A DNA stretch of 64,000 nt from assembly GCA_026928255.1 (NCBI GenBank), contig JAIXKJ010000003.1, forward strand, positions 707,833 to 771,832, written 5' to 3'. Below are positions 33,210-42,264 of the stretch, piece by piece. Made by a program: the position numbers and the translations under genes. The stretch's first letter is position 1. The number at the start of each line of letters is the position of its first letter. The notes beneath the pieces were generated by a model that was not told the origin of the DNA, made no database searches, and saw only the letters and a list, made by a program, of their open reading frames with translations. Source of the stretch: Anaerolineales bacterium. Lineage in GTDB: Bacteria; Chloroflexota; Anaerolineae; Anaerolineales; Villigracilaceae.

Positions 33210-35179
33210 GTTGTACCCTCATTACTTTTAAGATTTTGGATTTCTTCCACCGCTTGCGGGTTGACCAGCGAAGAGACGTCGCCCAGCGCCTGCCCCAAAT
33301 AAGCGGAACGAATCATGCGGCGCATCACTTTGGCGTTGCGCGTCTTCGGCAAATCGCTGACGAAAAACACGTCCTTCGGCGCGAGCGGCTTGCCCATTTC
33401 GGCGGCGACCATCTCGCGCAGTTCGCGGCGAAGCGCGTCACTGCGCTCGACGTTGGGCTTGAGCGTTACGAAGACGATTAACTCGCCGCCTTTGATTTCG
33501 TGCGGGACGCCAATCGCCGCCGCCTCGACGACCGAAGCATGACTCACTAAAATTGATTCCACTTCGGCGGGACCCAAACGCTTGCCCGCGACTTTGATAG
33601 TGTCGTCCGAGCGCCCAAGAATGTACCACAAGCCGTCTTTGTCTATCGCGGCGAAATCGCCGTGCGCCCAGACGTTTTCCCAGCGCGACCAATAGGCGTC
33701 GAGGTAGCGTTGTTTGTCGCGCCAAAAGCCGCGCGTCATGCCGATCCACGGCGCTTTGATGACCAACTCGCCCACCGCGTTGCGGACGGAGTTGCCGTCG
33801 TCGTCCACCACGTCGGCGTCCATGCCTGGACAGGGCGCGGAAAAGGCGCAGGGCTTGAGCGGCAAAATTGGGTTGCCCATGACGATGCCGCCGGAGATTT
33901 CCGTCCCGCCCGAATAGTTGATGATTGGAATTTTCCCGCCGCCGACTTTTTCAAAGAGCCACATCCACGGGTCGGGGTTCCACGGTTCGCCGGTCGAGCC
34001 GAAGCATTGGAGCGAGGACAAATCACACTTTTGGAAGTGTTCGTCGCCGTGCGGAATCAAGGCGCGGATTAACGTCGGCGAAACGCCCAATTGATTAATC
34101 TTGTGGCGTTCGGTCATTTCCCAAATTCGCGCGGGGGTCGGGAAATCAGGCGCGCCGTCGTAGACGAACATCGTCGCGCCGAGCAGCAGACTGCCGAAGA
34201 CCAGCCAAGGTCCCATCATCCAACCCATGTCGGTCATCCAATAAATGACGTCGCCCGCGTGGACGTCCATGCCGAAGGCCATATCTTGCGCCGCCTTGAC
34301 GGGGAAGCCGCAATGCGTGTGCAACGCGCCCTTTGGTTTGCCGGTAGTCCCCGACGTGTAAATGATCATCAGCGCGTCTTCGGCGGAAGTGCGCTCGGTC
34401 TCGCAGACTTCGCTCTGCGCGTCAATTAACTCGCGCCACCCATGGTCGCGCCCCGCCTGCATGTTGACCGCTTGTCCGCTGCGCTGCAAAACAATCATGT
34501 GTTTCAAAGTCGGGACTTGCTGCGCCGCTTCGTCCGCGACGGATTTCATCTCCGCCGTTTTGCCGCGCCGAAACGAACCGTCGGCGACGAACAAGGCTTT
34601 CGCGTCCGCATCTACCAAACGGGAGACAATCGCGCCGACGCCGTAGCCCGAAAACAAGGGCAAAATCACGCCGCCGATTTTGGCAATCGCCAGCAGCGCG
34701 ATGACAATTTCCGCCGTCATCGGCATATAGAGTCCGATTGCGTCGCCCTTGCCCAAACCGAGCGCGCGCAAAGCGTTCGCCGTTTTGTTGACCTCTTTGT
34801 TCAACTCCGCATAAGTCAACGAGCGGACGACGCCTTCTTCGCCCTCAAAAATCAGCGCGGTTTTATCTCGCTCCTCGCCGACGGCGCGTTTCTCGACGCA
34901 GTTGTAAACGACGTTCATTTTGCCGCCCGCGCACCATTTGGGAAATTGAATGCCGCCGCTTAAATCCACAACCTGCGAATACGGCTCGTAAAATTGCACG
35001 TCCAAAAATTGCAAAACTGATTCGGTAAACCAAGCGACGTCGCTGGTTGATTTTTTCATCAGCGCGTCAAAATCTGCAAGATGATGTTTTCGCATGAACG
35101 CCGTCAAATGGGCGCGTTCGATTTGCGCTTGCGACGGCCGCCAAACGATTTCGCCGCCAAACGTAAACTGTTCGGTCAT
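33206..35179 (-). CDS. acetyl-CoA-synthetase-like AMP-forming acyl-CoA ligase
   Basis: This enzyme activates a carboxylate to acyl-CoA with ATP. Motifs: YTSGTTGKPKGALHTH (ATP loop), the hinge LGRSDDTIKVAGKRLG, and the C-terminal catalytic lysine in LPKTRNAKVMRRMI, the lysine known to be acetylated in Acs. The 657 residues match Acs length. Where acetate-specific Acs has a Trp-rich WWQTETG motif this protein has NYSGGTEISGG, so a substrate larger than acetate is possible. It is the first gene of an operon with three membrane proteins. Confidence 0.88.
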   Translation of the reverse strand: MTEQFTFGGEIVWRPSQAQIERAHLTAFMRKHHLADFDALMKKSTSDVAWFTESVLQFLDVQFYEPYSQVVDLSGGIQFPKWCAGGKMNVVYNCVEKRAVGEERDKTALIFEGEEGVVRSLTYAELNKEVNKTANALRALGLGKGDAIGLYMPMTAEIVIALLAIAKIGGVILPLFSGYGVGAIVSRLVDADAKALFVADGSFRRGKTAEMKSVADEAAQQVPTLKHMIVLQRSGQAVNMQAGRDHGWRELIDAQSEVCETERTSAEDALMIIYTSGTTGKPKGALHTHCGFPVKAAQDMAFGMDVHAGDVIYWMTDMGWMMGPWLVFGSLLLGATMFVYDGAPDFPTPARIWEMTERHKINQLGVSPTLIRALIPHGDEHFQKCDLSSLQCFGSTGEPWNPDPWMWLFEKVGGGKIPIINYSGGTEISGGIVMGNPILPLKPCAFSAPCPGMDADVVDDDGNSVRNAVGELVIKAPWIGMTRGFWRDKQRYLDAYWSRWENVWAHGDFAAIDKDGLWYILGRSDDTIKVAGKRLGPAEVESILVSHASVVEAAAIGVPHEIKGGELIVFVTLKPNVERSDALRRELREMVAAEMGKPLAPKDVFFVSDLPKTRNAKVMRRMIRSAYLGQALGDVSSLVNPQAVEEIQNLKSNEGTT

Positions 35180-35207
35180 CGTTCACTCCTTTGCGTGGTC
35201 TCGATTC

Positions 35208-35236
35208 ATTCTAACCGCAAGCCCCGCGCAAGGCAA
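35208..35236 (-). promoter_or_regulatory. sigma-70-type promoter of the acs operon
   Basis: On the minus strand TTGCCT (35231-35236), a 17-bp spacer and TAGAAT (35208-35213), about 28 bp before the acs ATG. Confidence 0.7.
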
Positions 35237-35260
35237 TGAAATAATCTTCGCGCATCCAGT

Positions 35261-35266
35261 TATAAT
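35261..35266 (+). promoter_or_regulatory. -10 element of upp
   Basis: An exact TATAAT lies 26 bp before the upp start, giving a leader of about 20 bases. The -35 is poor (TGAAAT or similar), so activation or a weak promoter is implied. Confidence 0.45.
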
Positions 35267-35292
35267 TGCTTAACCTACTTTGGAGAATACTC

Positions 35293-35919
35293 ATGTCAAA
35301 CGTTTACGCTTCCAACCACCCGCTCATCGCCCACAAACTTTCTATTTTACGGGACAAAAACACGACGCCCAAAAAATTCCGCGAATTGGTGAAAGAAATC
35401 GCCGCCCTCCTGACTTATGAAGCCACCGCCGATTTAGCCGTTTCTCCGCTGGAAATTGAGACGCCGCTCACGGCCATGTCCGCGCACGAGTTGAAAGAGA
35501 AAATCGGGCTTGTGCCGATTTTGCGCGCCGGGCTGGGGATGGTCGAAGGCGTTTGGGAGTTAATGCCCAATTCGGAAGTTTGGCATCTCGGCTTATACCG
35601 CGACGAAAAAACCTTGCGCCCGGTCGAGTACTACAACAAACTGCCGCTCGACCCGCGCGTCTCCGTCTGTCTGCTGCTCGACCCGATGCTGGCTACTGGC
35701 GGTTCCGCCACCGCCGCCGCAGACGTGTTAAAGCGCTGGGGCGTGAAGAAGATAAAATACGTCGGCATAATCGCCGCCCCCGAAGGGATAAAAACCCTGC
35801 AAACCGCCCACCCCGACATTGACATTTATCTCGCCGCCATTGACGAACGCCTCAACGAACGCGGGTACATCGTGCCCGGCCTCGGCGACGCCGGCGACCG
35901 TCAATTCGGGACGGGGTGA
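35293..35919 (+). CDS. upp: uracil phosphoribosyltransferase
   Basis: This salvage enzyme converts uracil and PRPP to UMP. The PRPP loop is [20 protein letters not shown], and the uracil-binding end is [20 protein letters not shown], both diagnostic. At 208 residues it is full length. The ATG at 35293 has TGGAG seven bases upstream, preferred to an in-frame start at 35266 that would lie in the -10. It is a single-gene unit with its own terminator. Confidence 0.97.
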   Translation: MSNVYASNHPLIAHKLSILRDKNTTPKKFRELVKEIAALLTYEATADLAVSPLEIETPLTAMSAHELKEKIGLVPILRAGLGMVEGVWELMPNSEVWHLGLYRDEKTLRPVEYYNKLPLDPRVSVCLLLDPMLATGGSATAAADVLKRWGVKKIKYVGIIAAPEGIKTLQTAHPDIDIYLAAIDERLNERGYIVPGLGDAGDRQFGTG

Positions 35920-35941
35920 AATACCTCCCTCAAAACCTAAA

Positions 35942-35978
35942 GGCGCAAAGACATGAACGCGGTCTTTGCGCCTTTTTT
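35942..35978 (+). terminator. intrinsic terminator of upp
   Basis: An 11-bp stem (GGCGCAAAGAC / GTCTTTGCGCC) is followed by six T. It sits between upp and the 3' end of rnpB; on the other strand its U-run is weak, but it may also help end rnpB. Confidence 0.88.
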
Positions 35979-35994
35979 GTTGTTTCCGCAATTT

Positions 35995-36422
35995 GCCTCA
36001 GGCTGACCTATAAGCCGCGTTCTGTCCATGATAAACCTTATCACTGGGCAATCATCTCTCTAGGCGAAGCGTCTCCGCTTCGCTCGTGCAGCCTACCCGA
36101 AACTGGCTTCTCCCTCAAAGGAAGAGCGCATAAAGAGACGAGCCGCCTCTCTCCGTATTGCAACGGATTCGTTTCTGCTTAGCCTTGCTCCCGACGGGGG
36201 TTGCCTAGCCGCCGACATTGCTGCCCGCGCTGGGGGTCTCTTACGCCGCCTTTTCACCATCGCCCCAAAAATGAGGCAGTCTGTTTCTGTGGCCCTATCC
36301 GACAGATTTGCGCCTTGCGGCGCGTCTCCGTCCCGGACGTTATCCGGCGTCGCGCCCTGCGGAGCGCGGACTTTCCTCGATTCCGCTTGCGCGGAACCGC
36401 GATTGCCCGGTCAACCTGAGGC
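35995..36422 (-). ncRNA. rnpB: RNase P RNA (bacterial type A)
   Basis: This is the catalytic RNA that trims tRNA 5' ends. On the minus strand the universal GAGGAAAGTCC element lies at 36368-36378 near the 5' end. The 3' end holds ACAGAACGCGGCTTATAGG, the typical RNase P RNA terminus. The ends pair as helix P1: CCTCAGGTTGACC at the 5' end and GGTCAGCCTGAGG at the 3' end. The length of about 428 nt is at the upper range for type A. No protein frame in this region is credible. It has a strong promoter and a transcription start next to P1. Confidence 0.95.
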
Positions 36423-36428
36423 GTTTTC

Positions 36429-36457
36429 ATCATACTCGCAGAAGGCGGGCGAGTCAA
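36429..36457 (-). promoter_or_regulatory. sigma-70-type promoter of rnpB
   Basis: On the minus strand TTGACT (36452-36457), a 17-bp spacer and TATGAT (36429-36434). The predicted start coincides with the first bases of helix P1. Confidence 0.88.
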
Positions 36458-36483
36458 TCTCGTTTCCACTTTTCGCGGCGGGG

Positions 36484-36511
36484 TAGACATTTCCAGAAAA
36501 GACATTAAAAT
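36484..36511 (+). promoter_or_regulatory. promoter candidate for coaE
   Basis: TAGACA (36484-36489), a 16-bp spacer and TAAAAT (36506-36511). It places the start near 36518, downstream of a TTG at 36511, which argues for the TTG at 36547 as the real coaE start. Confidence 0.5.
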
Positions 36512-36546
36512 TGGAGAGTCGCAAAATCACTTCCACGAGGAATCCT

Positions 36547-37689
36547 TTGAGCAGCATATCTGGAAAATTTATAATCGGTCTTACGGGCAACATTGCCACA
36601 GGGAAAAGCGTCGTGCGCCGCATGTTGGAGCATTTGGGCGCGTACACCATAGACGCGGACTCGCTGGCGCACCGCGCATACGCCAAAGGCGCGCCCGGCT
36701 ATCAGCCAGTGGTTGACACCTTCGGCAAATGGTTGCTCACCCGCGAAGGCGAGATTGACCGCCAGAAGTTGGGCAAGTTAGTTTTCGGCGACGCGGAAGC
36801 GCTGCGAAAATTGGAAGACATCGTGCATCCTCTCGTCGGGCAGGCGGTGGAGATGTTGGTCAAACGCGCTTCGCAGCCGGTCGTCGTCATCGAAGCGATT
36901 AAATTGCTGGAAGGCGATTTGCGAAAAATATGCGATTCGATTTGGGTCGCCAACGCGCCAGAAGTCATCCAAGCGGAGCGGCTGATTCGCAAGCGCGGCT
37001 TCACGCAAGAGCAAGCGTTGGAACGCATTCGTTCGCAATCGTCGCAGGCGCAAAAAGTCGGCATGGCGAATAAGGTCATCACCAACACCGGCTCCTACGA
37101 CGACCTCTGGAAGCAAGTCAACGAGGCGTGGAAGGAAGTCGTGCCGGGCGCGAACGAAGCGCACGCCGAAACCGTCGTCATCAAAAAGCCGGCGGGCGGA
37201 GATTTCTCCGCGTTGCGCGGCAAGCCTAAACACGCTTCATCCATTGCGGAGTTAATCACCCGCCTGAGCAAAGGCAAACGCAAAATGACTCCCGACGAAG
37301 TGATGGAAAGTTTTGGCGACAAAGCCTACATGCTTTTACAAGCGGGCGAACAAACCGTCGGCGTGGCGGGCTGGCAAGTGGAAAATCTCGTAACCCGCGT
37401 CAGCGACATTTTCATGGAAGACAACCTCGACCTTTCCAAAGCGCTGGGCGTATTAATCGCGGGCGTAGAAAGCGCTTCCTCCGAATTGCAAAGCGAAGCC
37501 TCGCTCGTCTTCGCTATGGAGCGCCTCGCCGATCAAGAAGCCCTGTGGCAAAAAATCGGCTACGAAAAACGCACCGCCGACAGTCTCGGCGCGCAGGCGT
37601 GGCAAGAAGCGGCGCAAGAAGCCGCCCCCGTCGGAAGCGCGCTTTTCTTCAAGCAACTTCGGCAAGACCGCGTCCTTCGCCCGATTTAA
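36547..37689 (+). CDS. coaE: dephospho-CoA kinase with long C-terminal GNAT-like extension
   Basis: Residues 1-200 form dephospho-CoA kinase, the last step of CoA synthesis. The P-loop is GLTGNIATGKS and the family DADSLAH and HPLVG motifs follow. I chose the TTG at 36547 (GAGG six bases upstream, MSSISGKFII). Residues about 205-380 are an extra domain unlike ordinary CoaE. It has strands and a segment ALWQKIGYEKRTADSLGA that resemble the end of a GNAT acetyltransferase fold, but I see no clear acetyl-CoA-binding motif. If the domain binds CoA it might sense product; this is speculative. Confidence 0.9.
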   Translation: MSSISGKFIIGLTGNIATGKSVVRRMLEHLGAYTIDADSLAHRAYAKGAPGYQPVVDTFGKWLLTREGEIDRQKLGKLVFGDAEALRKLEDIVHPLVGQAVEMLVKRASQPVVVIEAIKLLEGDLRKICDSIWVANAPEVIQAERLIRKRGFTQEQALERIRSQSSQAQKVGMANKVITNTGSYDDLWKQVNEAWKEVVPGANEAHAETVVIKKPAGGDFSALRGKPKHASSIAELITRLSKGKRKMTPDEVMESFGDKAYMLLQAGEQTVGVAGWQVENLVTRVSDIFMEDNLDLSKALGVLIAGVESASSELQSEASLVFAMERLADQEALWQKIGYEKRTADSLGAQAWQEAAQEAAPVGSALFFKQLRQDRVLRPI

Positions 37690-37745
37690 TTATCTCGTTC
37701 CAACAGCATTCGGGCGGTTGAAGCGGAGGCTCGTCCCATCTACTT

Positions 37746-38615
37746 GTGGCTGAACTTCTCAACAACCTCTTCTTTATTTTTCAACGATTCAGTTGGCTGA
37801 GCGCCTTAGATATTTCGCTCGTTACGCTGATTTTTTTCGCGTTGCTTTATTCTCTGCGCGACACGCAAGCGATGGCGTTGTTGCGCGGCATGATTATGTT
37901 AATCGTCGCCGTGATGCTGATTACCAGCCTCGTGGATTTGCCGGCTTTTTCGTGGTTTGCGCGCAACGCGCTGCCCTCGATGTTAATCGCGTTGCCGGTC
38001 ATTTTCGCCCCTGAAATTCGTCGAGCGTTAGAGCGCTTGGGACGCGCAGGCTCGTTCCTATCTTCGTCCAAAGGGACAAACGATTCGTTTGACGCGACCC
38101 TCCGCGCCGTTGTGGAAGCCTGCGCCCGCCTCTCCGCCCGCAAACACGGCGCGTTGATTGTCATTCAGCGCCTCGACCGCCTCGACGATTACGTCCAAAC
38201 GGGCGTGCGCTTAAACGCCAAAGTAACGCCCGAATTGCTCTTGCAAATTTTCTACCCGAACACGCCCCTTCACGACGGCGGCGCCATCATCGCAGATTCG
38301 CAAATCGTCGCCGCCTCGTGCGTGTTGCCGCTTTCCGCCAGCGGAATTTTGAATCACTCGCCCGAACGTCAAATGGGATTGCGCCATCGCGCCTCGCTAG
38401 GAATTTCGGAAGTCAGCGACGCGATTTCCGTCGTCGTCTCCGAAGAGACCGGCGGAATTTCCATCGTCCACTCAGGCAGGATGTTGCGGCATCTCGACCC
38501 AGAACGGCTTGAAAATATTCTCAAAGCGTTCTTTCGTCCCGCGAACATGGAACAGAAAATGGGCTTTCTCGGCAAATTATTTTCCAGCGGCAAAACTCGA
38601 AAGGAAGAAAAATAA
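37746..38615 (+). CDS. cdaA: membrane diadenylate cyclase CdaA
   Basis: This enzyme makes cyclic di-AMP from two ATP. Three N-terminal helices (residues about 18-85) precede a DAC domain with TPLHDGGAII (174-182; the usual DGA is DGG here) and GLRHRASLGISE (211-222). The start is a GTG. The 289-residue length matches CdaA. It overlaps the following CdaR gene by one base (TAATG). glmM, often third in this operon, is absent; der follows instead. Confidence 0.95.
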   Translation: MAELLNNLFFIFQRFSWLSALDISLVTLIFFALLYSLRDTQAMALLRGMIMLIVAVMLITSLVDLPAFSWFARNALPSMLIALPVIFAPEIRRALERLGRAGSFLSSSKGTNDSFDATLRAVVEACARLSARKHGALIVIQRLDRLDDYVQTGVRLNAKVTPELLLQIFYPNTPLHDGGAIIADSQIVAASCVLPLSASGILNHSPERQMGLRHRASLGISEVSDAISVVVSEETGGISIVHSGRMLRHLDPERLENILKAFFRPANMEQKMGFLGKLFSSGKTRKEEK

Positions 38616-39874
38616 TGCTGCGCTGGATTGTCAAAAATTATCGCACCTTCCTTTGGGCGTTCGCCTTAGCCGTCGCCGTTTGGGTCTCGTCGGTTACATC
38701 CGCCGACCCAGATCAAACCCGCGCCTTAGACAAACCGATACCCATTCAAATTATCGGACAATCCGCCGACCTTGTTTTTAGCAAACCGATTGCGAAGGAC
38801 GTTTCAGTTACTTTGCGCGCGCCCAGTTCCATTTGGACGTTAATTGAAGAAAACCCCAATTTAGTCCGCGCCACGCTCGACATCTCCGGACTCGGCGCGG
38901 GCGAACACACGCTCAATCTACAAGTCCAAGTGGACGCCCGCCCCGTGCAGATTGTTTCCATTTCTCAACCGACGATTGCGTTCTCGTTGGAGTCGCTTAT
39001 CTCCAAAACAATGAAAGTAGATTTGCGCGTGTCGGGCGAGGCGGCGGTCGGCTATCAAATTGGCGAAGCGACTTTAGACCCGCTCCGCGTCGTCTTATCT
39101 GGCGCGCAATCGCAAGTGGAAAAAGTCAGCCGCATTCGCGCTTCGGTGGATTTGAACCGCATCCGCGAGAGCCTCGACCAAACCGTCAAAGTAGAAGCAC
39201 TCGATGAACGCGGGCAAGTCGTCGGCGGAATTACGCTCTCGCCCGACACGATCCACGTCATCTTGCCCGTCAGCCAGCGCGGCGGCTACCGCGACGTGGC
39301 GGTCAAAGTCGTTACGTCGGGGCGCGTGGCAAGCGGATACCGATTAACGGACATTTCCGTTTCGCCGCCGGTGGTTACAATCTACTCGCCGAATCCCGAA
39401 CTCATCAACAATTTGCCGGGCGTTTTAGAGACGAAGCCGCTCGATCTGCAAAACGCGGAAGACGACATCATCACCCGCCTTGAACTCGATTTGCCGCAAG
39501 GCGTTTCAATCATCGGCGAACAGATGGTTTTTGTGCAAGCGGGAATTTCGCCCATTGAAAGCAGCCTCACCCTCACCAGCGAAGGCATTGACGTCGTCGG
39601 CTTGGATGAAAAACTAGACGCGCAAATTTCGCCCTCCAACGTGGACATCATCCTCTCCGGCCCGCTGTCGGTGCTGGAAACGCTGACGCGGCAGTCGGTG
39701 CGCGTTACCGTAGATTTGACGGGAATGACCGAAGGCAAATATCAACTTACGCCGAAGGTGGAAATCCTCGTCGCCAACGTCAAGGTAGAAAGCATTTTGC
39801 CCAACACCATCGAAGTCATTCTCTCGCCCGCCAGCGCGACGCCGCCCGCGCCTACGCCGACTCGCAATCCATAA
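38615..39874 (+). CDS. cdaR: YbbR-domain protein, CdaR type (regulator of CdaA)
   Basis: This protein of 419 residues has one N-terminal membrane helix (FLWAFALAVAVWVSSVTS) and then several YbbR repeats outside the membrane. Repeats can be seen starting at IPIQIIGQSADLVF, MKVDLRVSGEAAVGYQIGEA, VAVKVVTSGRVASGYRLTDI and the end segments around 310-400. CdaR proteins bind CdaA and modulate it. A Pro/Thr end (TPPAPTPTRNP) closes the protein. Overlap with cdaA shows coupled translation. Confidence 0.92.
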   Translation: MLRWIVKNYRTFLWAFALAVAVWVSSVTSADPDQTRALDKPIPIQIIGQSADLVFSKPIAKDVSVTLRAPSSIWTLIEENPNLVRATLDISGLGAGEHTLNLQVQVDARPVQIVSISQPTIAFSLESLISKTMKVDLRVSGEAAVGYQIGEATLDPLRVVLSGAQSQVEKVSRIRASVDLNRIRESLDQTVKVEALDERGQVVGGITLSPDTIHVILPVSQRGGYRDVAVKVVTSGRVASGYRLTDISVSPPVVTIYSPNPELINNLPGVLETKPLDLQNAEDDIITRLELDLPQGVSIIGEQMVFVQAGISPIESSLTLTSEGIDVVGLDEKLDAQISPSNVDIILSGPLSVLETLTRQSVRVTVDLTGMTEGKYQLTPKVEILVANVKVESILPNTIEVILSPASATPPAPTPTRNP

Positions 39875-39888
39875 AGTACAATAGAGAT

Positions 39889-41253
39889 ATGAAACCTATC
39901 GTCGCGCTTGTCGGCAGACCCAATGTCGGCAAATCTACTTTATTTAATCGCTTTGTCGGCGAACGCATGGCAATCGTCAACGACGTGCCGGGCACGACGC
40001 GAGACCGCCTCTTCGGCGAAGCGGAATGGAACGGACGCCCCTTCACCGTGATTGACACGGGCGGCATTGACCCCACGCACGGCGGGCGGACGCCGCTCTC
40101 CGTTGATTCGGCGGACTTCATCCAAGACATCCGCCAACAGGCGCAAGCCGCCGTCCAAGAAGCGGACGCGGTGCTTTTCGTCGCCGACGGCGAAAGCGGC
40201 GTTTCCGAACCCGACCGCGAAGTGGCGAGCATTTTGCGTCGCATGCAAAAGAAACAACCCGACGGCTCTTTCCTTCCGCCGATTTTCATGGTCGTCAACA
40301 AATGCGAATCGGAAGAACGCCGCAACTCAGCCGGAGAATTTTACGAACTCGGCTTAGGCGAACCTTACGCCGTTTCCGCCATTCACGGGACGAACACGGG
40401 CGATTTGCTCGACGCGCTGGTTTCCTCCTTCCCCGAACAAAAAGAGGACGAAGAAGACAACAACATCAAAATCGCCATCGTCGGGAAACCCAACGCGGGA
40501 AAATCTAGTTTGTTGAATCGGCTCGTCGGCGAAGAGCGCGTCATCGTCAGCCCCATTGCGGGGACGACCCGCGACGCAATTGACATGCAATTTGAATTTG
40601 AAGGGCTGTCCATCACGTTGATTGACACCGCAGGAATTCGACGGCGCGGAAAAATTGGCAAAGGCGTGGAAGAATACAGCGTCATCCGCTCCTTCAAAGC
40701 CATCGAACGCGCCGACGTGGCGCTGCTGATGATTGACGCAACCACCGGCATCACCACGCAAGACGCGCACATCGCGGGTTACGTCAAAGACGAATGGAAA
40801 TCTTGCGTCGTGTTGGTCAACAAATGGGACGCGGTCGAAAAAGACGGCACAACGATGGACGCCTACACTGAAAAGATTTTGCGCGAATTAAACTTCGTCT
40901 CTTATGTGCCGCTGCTTTATATTTCCGCCAAAACCGGCCAGCGCGTGGATCAAGTTCTCCCGCTGGCGCTGCGCGTGCAAGAAGAACGCCTCGCTCGGTT
41001 GACCACCTCGAAGATTAACGAAATCATCCACAGAGCGCAAGACGCGCACCCGCACCCTTCTCGCGCCGGGCGTTCGCTGCGGATGTATTACGGCACGCAA
41101 GTTCGCAGCGACCCGCCGACGTTTATGATTTACGTCAACGAGCCGTCGCTGATGCATTTCACCTACATGCGCTACTTAGAAAATCAAATCCGCGCCGAAT
41201 ACGGCTTTCTGGGAACGCCCATCCGCATTGTGCTAAAAGGCAGACGCGAATAA
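39889..41253 (+). CDS. der: ribosome-assembly GTPase Der (EngA)
   Basis: This protein has two GTPase domains in tandem plus a KH-like C-terminal domain. The P-loops are GRPNVGKSTLF (8-18) and GKPNAGKSSLLN (near 200); DxxG is DTGG and DTAG; NKxD is NKCE (altered) in domain 1 and NKWD in domain 2. The end is KH-like (FMIYVNEPSLMHFTYMRYLE). It assembles the 50S subunit. A TACAAT ends six bases before the ATG with no ribosome site; this could be a leaderless start or co-transcription with cdaR. Confidence 0.97.
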   Translation: MKPIVALVGRPNVGKSTLFNRFVGERMAIVNDVPGTTRDRLFGEAEWNGRPFTVIDTGGIDPTHGGRTPLSVDSADFIQDIRQQAQAAVQEADAVLFVADGESGVSEPDREVASILRRMQKKQPDGSFLPPIFMVVNKCESEERRNSAGEFYELGLGEPYAVSAIHGTNTGDLLDALVSSFPEQKEDEEDNNIKIAIVGKPNAGKSSLLNRLVGEERVIVSPIAGTTRDAIDMQFEFEGLSITLIDTAGIRRRGKIGKGVEEYSVIRSFKAIERADVALLMIDATTGITTQDAHIAGYVKDEWKSCVVLVNKWDAVEKDGTTMDAYTEKILRELNFVSYVPLLYISAKTGQRVDQVLPLALRVQEERLARLTTSKINEIIHRAQDAHPHPSRAGRSLRMYYGTQVRSDPPTFMIYVNEPSLMHFTYMRYLENQIRAEYGFLGTPIRIVLKGRRE

Positions 41254-41267
41254 ATTTTAGAGGAACA

Positions 41268-41651
41268 ATGAACAAAAAAACAACGCTCATCGTCGGCGAC
41301 ATCGTCGTCATTATCATCTTGACCATCATCGGCTTTGCCACGCACGGCGAAGTCAGCCTTTCTTTTACGAAACGCATGTCGGTCGTTTTCTTTCCAGTGA
41401 TTTTCGCCTGGTTCTCTTACGCTTGGCTCAACGGACTGTTCTCTCAATCCGTCGTCCGCTCGCCAAAATATTTATGGCGCGTCGCGCTGGCGTTTATCTA
41501 CATCGCGCCGTTGACCGTCATCTTGCGCGGCATTCTGCTTAATGCGGCCGTTTGGCCTATGCTGGCATTCGTCTTTTGTTTAGTCTACGCGGCGGGGTTA
41601 ACCCTCTGGCGCTTTGCTTACATTTACCTCGCCAAACGGATTCAATCTTAA
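41268..41651 (+). CDS. DUF3054-like membrane protein
   Basis: This protein of 127 residues has four predicted helices. It starts KKTTLIVGDIVVIIILTIIG then FATHGE, the pattern of the small DUF3054 family (GD near the first helix and H-G at its end). Function is unknown. It is 14 bp after der with AGAGGA before the ATG and ends 7 bp before the sigma factor, so it belongs to this run of co-directional genes. Confidence 0.8.
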   Translation: MNKKTTLIVGDIVVIIILTIIGFATHGEVSLSFTKRMSVVFFPVIFAWFSYAWLNGLFSQSVVRSPKYLWRVALAFIYIAPLTVILRGILLNAAVWPMLAFVFCLVYAAGLTLWRFAYIYLAKRIQS

Positions 41652-41658
41652 TTACTTC

Positions 41659-42264
41659 ATGGACGAAACCGCATTAATCGCATCCGCCCAACAAGGCGAC
41701 TTAGACGCCTTCAACACGCTCGTTTTGCATTATCAAAACGCGGTTTTCAACACGGCGCTTCGCATTCTCGGCGACGACGACTCCGCCCAAGACGCGGCGC
41801 AAGAAGCCTTCATCTCCGCCTTTCAAAGCCTCAAATCCTTTCGCGGCGGCTCGTTCAAAGCCTGGCTCCTCCGCACGACGACCAACGCCTGCCTCGACGA
41901 ACTGCGCCGACAAAAACGCCGCCCCGTCGTTCCGCTCGAACCGCAAACCGACGACGGCGAAGAAATCGATTCGCCCAAGTGGCTGACCGACCCAAATCTA
42001 ACTCCCGACCAACAATCCGAAGCGGACGAACTCGAACACGCCGTTCAACACTGCCTCGACTCGCTGCCCGTTGAATTCCGCGCCGTCATCGTCCTCGCCG
42101 ACGTGCAAGAATTAGACTACGCCGAAGTCGCCCGCGCCGCGCGCATTCCGCTCGGCACCGTCAAGAGCCGCATCGCCCGCGCGCGCTTGCGTCTGCGCGA
42201 ATGCCTGCGCGGCTTTGAGGAACTTTTGCCCTCCTCGTTTCGTCTAAAAGAGGAGCAAGCCTAA
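41659..42264 (+). CDS. ECF-type RNA polymerase sigma factor
   Basis: This protein of 201 residues has the sigma region 2 (AFNTLVLHYQNAVFNTALRI then QDAAQEAFISAFQSLKSF) and region 4 (LDSLPVEFRAVIVLADVQEL then PLGTVKSRIARARLRLRE), with no region 3, typical of extracytoplasmic-function sigma factors. I start at the ATG at 41659; an earlier frame opening is inside the preceding gene. It overlaps the next gene (TAATG), the usual sigma/anti-sigma arrangement. The regulon is unknown. Confidence 0.95.
   Translation: MDETALIASAQQGDLDAFNTLVLHYQNAVFNTALRILGDDDSAQDAAQEAFISAFQSLKSFRGGSFKAWLLRTTTNACLDELRRQKRRPVVPLEPQTDDGEEIDSPKWLTDPNLTPDQQSEADELEHAVQHCLDSLPVEFRAVIVLADVQELDYAEVARAARIPLGTVKSRIARARLRLRECLRGFEELLPSSFRLKEEQA

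Noticed and set aside
36201..36508. Several short frames of 60-90 codons on both strands near 36.2-36.5 kb
   Set aside because: They lie inside the RNase P RNA and its promoter; the conserved RNA elements and P1 pairing explain the sequence.
36511..36546. Upstream TTG start for coaE
   Set aside because: It falls in the predicted -10 and lacks a ribosome site; the TTG at 36547 has GAGG at a good distance.
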